Assembly: GCF_029784165.1 (NCBI RefSeq)
Contig: NC_073695.1
Location: 242,766,089 to 242,830,088 of the forward strand
Source: Wyeomyia smithii
Lineage: Eukaryota > Arthropoda > Insecta > Diptera > Culicidae
Length of the DNA stretch: 64,000 nucleotides
Direction: 5' to 3'
In this document: in pieces, positions 57,560-64,000 of the stretch
Layout: every line of letters starts with the position of its first letter
How positions within the stretch are numbered: position 1 is the first letter of the stretch
Translations under genes and position numbers: made by a program
Notes under the pieces: generated by a model
Database searches by the model: none
What the model saw: the letters and a program-made list of their open reading frames with translations, nothing else
What the model was told of the DNA's origin: nothing

Positions 57560-57879
57560 TATTCAGTATGCTGCCTTACTATGGCTGCGATACCTAGTCT
57601 CGCGACGGGGCTGCCGTTTTTGATATAGCTGACGAGACACCGCGTTTCATGATTCAGCCGCCCGCTCCGGATCAGACGCTGTTGTACGCCGCCCCTAACA
57701 TGGGGAAACAGCCGCGTACGTTCCCTCTTCCCAGTCAGCATACGACCAAACTTTCCACCGGGGTTGGTTGCCCGATCTCCGCTAAGGTTACTCGTATCCC
57801 GGTCGGCACCACGTGGAGGTTGGGATAGGAGTTGCTGGACAGAGGTGAATGACCACAATAGGATCTCAAGTGACACGTG

Positions 57880-58009
57880 TCCAACCATTCGCCAACCATC
57901 CCATTTGCCATCTTACAATTCAAAATTTTGTCTGAGGTCAATTTTTAGCTCCATGCATCATTCTGGTTAAAGAAACACTCATATTGGGTGGTATTTGATC
58001 ACTTTAGGC
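57880..58009 (-). repeat. 126-bp unit fragment
   Basis: The reverse complement of a Helitron-like unit: TTTGCCATCTTACAATTCAAAATTTTGTCTGAGGTC, CATCATTCTGGTT and CATATTGGGTGGTATTTG. Sits between the RTE leader and the Juan poly(A). Confidence 0.6.
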
Positions 58010-58260
58010 TTTTTTTTTGTTTTTTTTTTTAAGGGGGGATTTGTTAGTAGCTTAAGTATTTATGATAAATATATGTAAATAATGAGTATGTGTGACCAAT
58101 CACAAATGGTGACTTCTCAACACTGTTAGAAATTTGTAATTTTAATTGTTAGGATTTGTTTGCATTCGCAATTAGGACTTATCATTCGTAGGGATTCAAA
58201 CCTTCTTGTCAGAAAAGGGGAAGTAAACTTACAACTAACTTAATTGCTAACTTATTGGCT

Positions 58261-59571
58261 TTAAAGTGAGCTTATCGTAGCAATTGAGGATTGCAACGAT
58301 TTTTGTCGAAAATTGTTAATAATTTTATTTGACATAGCTTCTAATGGTTCAACACCAGTAAGTCTATGTAATTCGAGTGTACCAAACCAAGGAGGACGCT
58401 TCAAAATCATTTTCAGAATTTTATTCTGAATCCTTTGGAGCGTTTTCTTCCTTGTTGAACAGCAACTTGACCAGATCGGTACTGCATAAAGCATTGCTGG
58501 TCTAAAAATTTGTTTGTAACTCAAAAGTTTGTTCTTTAAACAAAGTTTAGAATTCCTGTTAATGAGAGGATATAAACATCTCGTATATTTGATGCACTTG
58601 GCTTGTATACTCTCAATGTGCTCTTTGAAAATAAGTTTTTTATCATAAATTAGTCCCAAGTACTTAACCTTGTCGGACCAACTTAAAATAACCCCATTCA
58701 TCTTGACAACGTGATTAGTGTTTGGCTTGAGGAAAGAAGCCCTAGGCTTATGCGGAAAAGTTATCATTTGAGAAGCATTGGGAGCGATTTTCCACTTTTG
58801 CAAGTAGGAAGAAAAAATATCTAAACTTTTCTGCAATCGACTGCATATGACACGAAGACTTTTTCCTTTTACGGAAATGCTTGTGTCATCGCAGAACAAT
58901 GACTTTGTGCATCCTGGAGGCAAATCAGGAAGATCTGAAGTGAATATGTTGTACAGGACTGGACCCAAGACTGAACCTTGAGGCACACCTGCTCTGACAG
59001 GAAATCTATCAGATTTTGAATTCTGATAGACAACCTGCAGAGTTCGATCAGTAAGATAATTTTTTAAAATTTTGATTAGGAAAATTGGAAAATTAAAAGT
59101 TTGCAATTTCGCAATCAAACCTTTATGCCAAACACTGTCGAATGCTTTTTCTATGTCTAAAAGAGCAGCTCCAGTGGAATAACCTTCAGATTTGTTAGCT
59201 CGTATCATATTAGTAACTCTGAGCAATTGATGAGTTGTGGAATGCCCATGGCGAAATCCAAACTGTTCATTTGCAAAAATTGAATTTTCGTTGATGTGTG
59301 ACATCATTCTGTTAAGAATAATTCTCTCAAACAGTTTACTTATTGAAGGAAGCAAACTGATTGGTCGATAACTTAAAGATAAACTTCAGCTGGGTTCTTA
59401 TCCGGTTTTAAAATGGGAGTAATTTTTGCATTTTTCCATAATTTGGGATAATATGCAATTTTGAAGCAGCAATTGAAAATTTTCACTAAAAATTCCATTG
59501 TGCTCTCAGGGAGATGTTTGATTAGTATATTAAAGATTCCATCGTCACCAGGTGCTTTCATATTTTTGAAA
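58261..59571 (-). pseudogene. Juan-like reverse transcriptase
   Basis: MKAPGDDGIFNILIK, LPSISKLFERII, NEQFGFRHGHSTTHQL, ALLDIEKAFDSVWHKGL, GVPQGSVLGPVLYNIF and FCDDTSISVKG (the F/YADD catalytic box with Cys) are in order. A frame break lies near 59370 (AEVYL then RPISLLPSIS expected). Further on are YLGLIYDKKL and LLSYKQIFRPAMLYAVPIW, ending IATISSL. NASQMITF suggests a small deletion relative to the family. Confidence 0.85.
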
Positions 59572-59689
59572 TCTACTATATAAAAATGGAATTCCGTAAC
59601 GTTTGATCTTATTGATGTTATTGCTTCCGTCTCAGTGGTGTACAGTCACCACCATCATTTGAAATCGTTCTAAATCAAAAAAATAAGCG

Positions 59690-60403
59690 GTGATATGTGG
59701 GTTTTTTACATGAAAATGTTTGTTAACGTTCAGGAAAGACATTTGGGGAAAAATAAAAAGTATCTGATTACTAAAACTTGAGATTTTTTCACAAAACTAC
59801 GTAAAACAAGCAAAAATATGACTTTTTATGCTGAATTTGCCTCTAAATCCAAATTTAAAGCGATGACATGGTAGTTTTTTACATTAAAATGTTTGTTAAC
59901 GTTCAGGAAAGACATTTGAGGAAAAATATTAAGTATCTGATTACTAAAACTTGATATTTTATTCACAAAACTACGTAAAACTTGCAAAATCATGACTTTT
60001 TATGCTGAATTTGCCTTTAAATCTAATTTCAAAGCGATGACATTTGATCATTTTTTCATTAAAATGTTTGTTAACGTTCAGGAAAGACATGTGAGGGAAA
60101 ATAATTAGTATCTGATTATTAAAACTTGAGATATTATTCACAAAACTACGTGAAACATGCAAATTTATGACTTTTTATGCTGAACTTGCCTCTAAATCAA
60201 AATTCAAAGCGATGAAATGTGATTCTATTTTAATTAAAATGTTTGTGATCGTTCAGGTGAGAAATGTGAGGAAAAATTAAAGGTATATGATTACTAAAAC
60301 TTGAGATATTATTCACAAAACTACGTGAAACATGCAAAATCATGACTTTTTATGCTGAATTTGCCTCTAAATCAAAATTTAAAGCGATGACATGTGATTC
60401 GTT
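59690..60403. repeat. 175-bp tandem repeat, four units
   Basis: Units marked by GTTTGTTAACGTTCAGG at 59718, 59891, 60066 and a variant at 60241 (spacing 173-175 bp), each with CACAAAACTACGT and GACTTTTTATGCTGAA. A further copy lies at 61430-61580 beyond the nested insertions, so the array was longer before they entered. Confidence 0.85.
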
Positions 60404-60590
60404 ATCGATATTGTTTTTAGCACATTTTGCATGTTGTAGGACGAGTACAACGGTACACCGTGCCCCAGAGCTGAGTCAAAAATAAATCCAGTTCGAAAAG
60501 ACTCTCGACCTGATCGGGGACCGAACCCGATATCACAACCGTGTGGGAGACAATCGATATCGCTAACCACAGAGCCACGAGGACCATATA
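60404..60590 (-). mobile_element. tRNA-derived SINE inside the Helitron
   Basis: Reverse copy of the 23703 family: minus-strand A box TGGCTCTGTGG near 60578-60568, B box GGGTTCGGTCCCC near 60530, then GTGCCCCA-like and CATGCAAAATGTGC body. It interrupts the 175-bp repeat array. Confidence 0.7.
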
Positions 60591-60930
60591 CAGCATACAG
60601 AATACAGAAAAACACCTGAAAATACTTTTTTTTAAATTTATACGTATTATACGTATACATGCGAAATCTTGACTTTTTATGCGCAATCAAAATTAAATTA
60701 TTTGTGTTTTTTTTTTTTTTTTTCAATACAATGTTCGTTGTTCTTTCACCATTTACATTTTTTTTTGCAGAATAATCCATGTCTCAAGCATAAACATTTT
60801 ACATTTCTGATGTTTTCGTGGTTTTGTGAATAGTTACATATTACGGCATTCGATTTACTTTTGTACTTTTGAATTTGAATTCGATTTTTATTAGAGAGCT
60901 TTTAACCAGAAGGTCATTCAGCTCTTAACC

Positions 60931-61190
60931 TTAGGCGTCGTACACAAATTACGCAACGCTAATGATCTAGATTTCAGACTTCCTTCCCCCCTTTGTAACG
61001 ATAGGTAACGTTCGACATGACTCCCCCCCCTAAAATTACGTAACGCTGATCAAATTTTCAATTTCGAGCAAACATCACAGTTACGTAACTGTCTCTACTA
61101 CCCCCCGTCCCCCCTACGTAACAATAAGTAATGCAGACTCAACCCCCCTCCCCCCCTTCATGCGTTACGTAATTTGTGTAAGACGCCTTA
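60931..61190. mobile_element. 254-bp MITE with TTA duplication
   Basis: Element 60934-61187 begins GGCGTCGTACACAAATTACG and ends CGTAATTTGTGTAAGACGCC, flanked by TTA on both sides (60931-60933, 61188-61190). GG start plus 3-bp TTA fits PIF/Harbinger-type MITEs. The interior alternates C-tracts and GTTACGTAA palindromes. 60591-60930 and 61191-61340 are unassigned Helitron interior. Confidence 0.7.
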
Positions 61191-61883
61191 CTGTTTTACT
61201 TTTTTTACGTTAATCCAAACTAGAACTCTTGGGACATTTAGCTGGAGGAAAGGTTAAGATTCATTGGTTTGAATATCGATAAAGAGGCAGCTTAAGCATT
61301 AAAAATCTTTTATTTACTTATTTTCTACGAAGTTTTTTTGAATTAAAAAAAGGCGACTTCCGGCTTCAGGAAAATAACCTAAAGTGATATTTGGCCAACA
61401 ATTCCAATACTTCCGAAAGTGGAACTCCATACGTCGTTTTATAGCGATGACACGTGTTTTTTTTTTATTAGAATGTTTGTTAACGTTCAGAAAAAAGATT
61501 TGAAGAAAAATAACAAGTATCTGATTACTAAATTTGAGATATTATTCACAAAACTACGTGAAACATGCAAATTTATGACTTCTAAAATGATATTTGGCCA
61601 ACAATTTCAATACTTTCGAAAGTTGAACTCCATACGTCATTTTCAAATCCAAAATGGTGACTTCCAGTTTCTGTAAATCTGCCCAAAATCACAAAAAACA
61701 ATCCAATACGGGTATTTCCGCTCTGTGCGTTCTCAGAATATTGAAGTACTTAAAGTGATGATGGAAGTATAAGATGTAAATTATATTTTTGAAGTGAGTT
61801 GAGCTAATGCAGCAATGAAATATAAAAAAAAACTATCTTTGACACCTTTGATCCCGAGCATCACCGGGAAAGTTCAACTAGTT

Positions 61884-63180
61884 TTTAATAATTGATTTAA
61901 TCTCATTCAAGTTAGTTTCAATTATTTCTGCAGGTAAAAAATTCTGGGAAGAAATTAAATCAAATTGACGTGTGACTTCATTTTCAATTGGACTCACAAA
62001 ATTCAAATTTGAGTTATGAACATTCTCAAACTACTGAGCAAGTCTTTGAGCCTTTTGTTCATTGGATACAAGAAAACGTTCACCATCTTTCAAAACTGGA
62101 ATAGGCTTTGAAGGTTTCTTAAGAATCTTCGACAGCTTCCAAAATGGTTTTGAATATGGTTTCAATTTTTCAACTTTAGTCTCAAAATTTTGATTTCTCA
62201 GAAGAGTAAATCTATGTTTAATCTCTTTCTGTAATTCTTTATAAATAGTTTTAAAAACAGGGTCACGGGAACGTTGATATTGACGTCTGCGGACATTTTT
62301 CAAACGAATTAGAAGTTGAAGATTTTCGTCAATTATTGGTGAATCAAATTTCATTTGAGCCTTTGGAACAGAATAATTCCTGGCATCAACAATTGCACAT
62401 TTTAATGCTTCCAAAGCGGAATCAATATTCACTTCGTTTTGCAAATCAAGCTCATTATTGAAATTTCTCTCAATATGAGTTTTGTATCTTTCCCAATTAG
62501 CCTTGTTATAATTAAAAACAGAGCTCATAGGGTTTAAAACTGATTCATGTGATAAAGAAAAAGTTATTGGAAGATGGTCAGAATCAAAGTCAGCATGTGT
62601 GATCAAATCACTACATACATGACTTTGATCTGTTAGCACCAAATCAGTTGTTGAAGGGTTTCTTACAGAAGAAAAGCATGTAGGACTATTCGGAGACAAA
62701 ATAGAATAGTATCCTGAAGAACAAGCATTGAATAAAATTTTGCCATTGGAATTACTTTGAGAATTATTCCATGAACGATGTTTAGCGTTAAAATCGCCGA
62801 TTATGAAAAATTTCGAACGATTTCTGGTGAGTTTTTGTAAATCACCTTTAAAATAATTTTTGAGCTCGCGTGTGCATTGAAATGGTAAATATGCCGCGGC
62901 AATAAATAGAATCCCAAGTTCAGTTTGAACTTCAATTCCCAAAGTTTCAATAACTTTCGTCTCAAGATGGGGAAGAGCACGATGTTTGATTCGGCGATGA
63001 ACAACAATTGCAACTCCACCGCCGGAACCCTGAATCCTATCATATCTATGAACCACGTAATTGGGATCATATTTTAATTTTATGTTAGGTTAAAAAAATG
63101 TTTCAGTAATAATTGCAATATGCACATTATTTACTAGCATAGCATATTTGATCGCCCGTGTGTTGCCCGCGATTGACCAG
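61884..63180 (-). pseudogene. Juan-like endonuclease and linker
   Basis: AIITETFF (catalytic Glu), a stop, then YDPNYVVHRYDRIQGSGGGVAIVV, FIAAAYLPFQ, FFIIGDFNAKHRSWN (Asp/Asn), TTDLVLTDQ and FDSDHLPITF (Asp/His). The linker reads FWKLSKILKKP and VSNEQKAQRLAQ and continues without a good start to NLNEIKSIIKN at the Helitron. One stop lies near 63094 and the N-terminal WN motif is missing. Catalytic motifs otherwise look intact. Confidence 0.85.
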
Positions 63181-63930
63181 AATCAGCTGAAATTGCACAA
63201 AGAACCGTCAAAATGGTGCCTAGGAGTAGCAAGTCATTTTCAGTGTACAATTCCTGGTGATTTTTCTTTTCACTGGTCAATAAAGTAGCTGGCCACGCCC
63301 AATGCAGATCAAACGAGGAAGGGATATCGGGAGTGTTAATTTAATACTTGTTGCTACTAGAGACCGAGGAATCCTCTGCATCATCCACAAGTATCAAAGG
63401 AAGGAATTAGTGTTAGTGGAAAGGAATTGATCTGGATCCATCGAGGTTGATGGTGCGATCTTTTCTACACAAATTCGCGCCCGATATGGATATTTCTCGG
63501 TCTCTGCGCAACCGGCCATCAGAAGACGATATGAATAGAACCGCATCACGATCGCTGTATCGGCATATAGGAGAATCGAAGTTTCTAGGTATCATCGGCA
63601 ACCAATCGTTAACAGTCTGTATCACACCAAACTTCGCGTTTCATCCTGTGAACTATTAAAATTTACCTCGAAACGAATGAATTTCGTAAAACGCACCGCA
63701 CGCCGAATGCAAACTACTACTGCTCAAAAAACCGATAGAGCGAGTAAAAATCCCACAAGGCACACCCGAGCATCATACGATGTAATGGTCATTGAACTCC
63801 GAAACCGCTGTATTAAGATAGTTACACTAAGCGCTGTCAAAATAACGTGCGCGAAACTGAGCTGACCTCCCCAAAACAAACTGTAGCGTGCCCACTACAC
63901 TCCGGAAACCCTTAGATAAACAAAACTCAC
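63181..63930. other. No gene; presumptive intron or flank
   Basis: 63270-63420 resembles part of 52080-52200 (GGCCACGCCC...GGGA segments). 63447-63659 is open on both strands for about 70 codons without a recognisable domain. 63640-63930 is probably host DNA next to the exon candidate. Confidence 0.35.
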
Positions 63931-64000
63931 CCGGGCCGATGATGCGTTTCAGCGGGGCATTATGCACGACCGCTCCATTTTCTCCTACCGACGCATACGC
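63931..64000 (-). CDS. Candidate host exon, partial, unidentified protein
   Basis: Read on the minus strand, 64000 to 63931 is open in only one frame, giving AYASVGENGAVVHNAPLKRI followed by IGP. The other two frames meet stops within 15 codons. It is followed exactly by a consensus donor GTGAGT (63930-63925). Codon use is more GC-rich than nearby DNA. The exon continues beyond the window, so its start and protein family are unknown. If real, the gene runs leftward and its next intron covers at least part of this window. The evidence is one short open frame plus one splice site. Confidence 0.5.

Larger units (their letters stand above)
54860..57850 (-). mobile_element. RTE-clade retrotransposon, second copy
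   Basis: The minus strand runs from a leader (57850-57560, matching 10840-11160) through endonuclease, RT and C-terminus. It is clearly a different, diverged copy of the same clade. The 3' end is lost after VWRRRMNHGVYQAY near 54870, and no TSD or (TGAC)n tail was found. Disabled by frame changes, an internal deletion and a lost catalytic residue. Confidence 0.85.
59572..61883 (-). mobile_element. Helitron inserted in the Juan ORF
   Basis: On the + strand it begins TC (TCTACTATATAAAAATGG) after an A at 59571 and ends with a small hairpin TCCCG...CGGGA and CTAG (61880-61883) before a T. These are the canonical Helitron ends and A|T target. Removing it rejoins the Juan frame at I-K-N/F-K-N. 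No Rep/helicase coding, so non-autonomous. Inside are 175-bp tandem repeats, a SINE and a MITE. The + strand is 5' to 3' for the Helitron itself. Confidence 0.88.
58010..63180 (-). mobile_element. Juan-like Jockey-clade retrotransposon
   Basis: ORF2 only. Endonuclease (63180-61884) and RT (59571-58261) are separated by a Helitron. The minus-strand 3' end is CCCCCCTT followed by A-rich tail (58033-58010). The protein strongly recalls Juan-A/Juan-C of culicine mosquitoes (from memory). ORF1 is absent and the element is 5'-truncated inside the endonuclease near 63180, as is common for Jockey insertions. Confidence 0.85.

Overview
This is a eukaryotic, AT-rich, repeat-saturated stretch with no bacterial gene architecture. 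It carries a Juan-type Jockey non-LTR retrotransposon, RTE-clade elements, a DD37E (ITm) transposase relic, BEL/Pao and other LTR elements, Helitrons, two tRNA-derived SINE families and many TIR elements. That mix points to a culicine, most likely aedine, mosquito; this is an inference from family recognition. Almost all recognisable coding sequence belongs to transposable elements. The only candidate host coding sequence is one partial exon at the extreme right end on the minus strand. If it is real, much of the window may lie in a large intron or intergenic stretch downstream of it. || Layout. 1-10.7 kb: fold-back and TIR elements (RSS-heptamer-like, piggyBac-like, 3-bp-TSD), a SINE, a Helitron-like block of 126-bp tandem repeats, a (CA)n microsatellite and a 640-bp hairpin. 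10.7-14.2 kb: an RTE retrotransposon with 12-bp target-site duplication (TSD) and broken ORFs. 14.2-16.7 kb: repeat family 'R1' (promoter-like box, internal hairpin units), with an inverted copy at 28.1-29.7 kb and fragments at 0.9-1.7 kb and possibly 25.3 kb. 16.7-19.8 kb: no gene seen. 19.8-23.1 kb: hAT-type element (8-bp TSD) holding a MITE and a dead DD37E transposase. 23-34.8 kb: SINEs, TIR repeats, RTE debris and long featureless stretches. 34.8-50 kb: an (A/G)GAATCATTTT-type AT-rich array that took in a 1.8-kb palindrome, small MITEs, a 6.6-kb BEL/Pao element with its gag block inverted, and a 5.08-kb LTR element with identical LTRs and no coding capacity. 50-54.9 kb: largely featureless plus a complete 769-bp TIR element. 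54.9-57.9 kb: a second RTE copy (minus). 58.0-63.2 kb: a Juan-like element (minus) cut by a 2.3-kb Helitron whose removal restores the reading frame. 63.9-64.0 kb: candidate host exon. || How the parts relate. This is a nested record of transposition rather than a pathway. Target-site duplications can be read for RTE (12 bp), hAT (8 bp), BEL (5 bp), the non-coding LTR element (4 bp), the 769-bp element (5 bp), piggyBac-like (TTAA) and two 3-bp-TSD MITEs, and the Helitron shows the A|T insertion rule. The most notable items are the BEL element with an internal inversion, the non-coding LTR element with identical LTRs, the frame-restoring Helitron insertion, DRE-like (TATCGATA) clusters at the hAT ends, YY1/ETS-like tandem repeats, and the 1.8-kb palindrome. 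All family names rest on motif recognition by eye.
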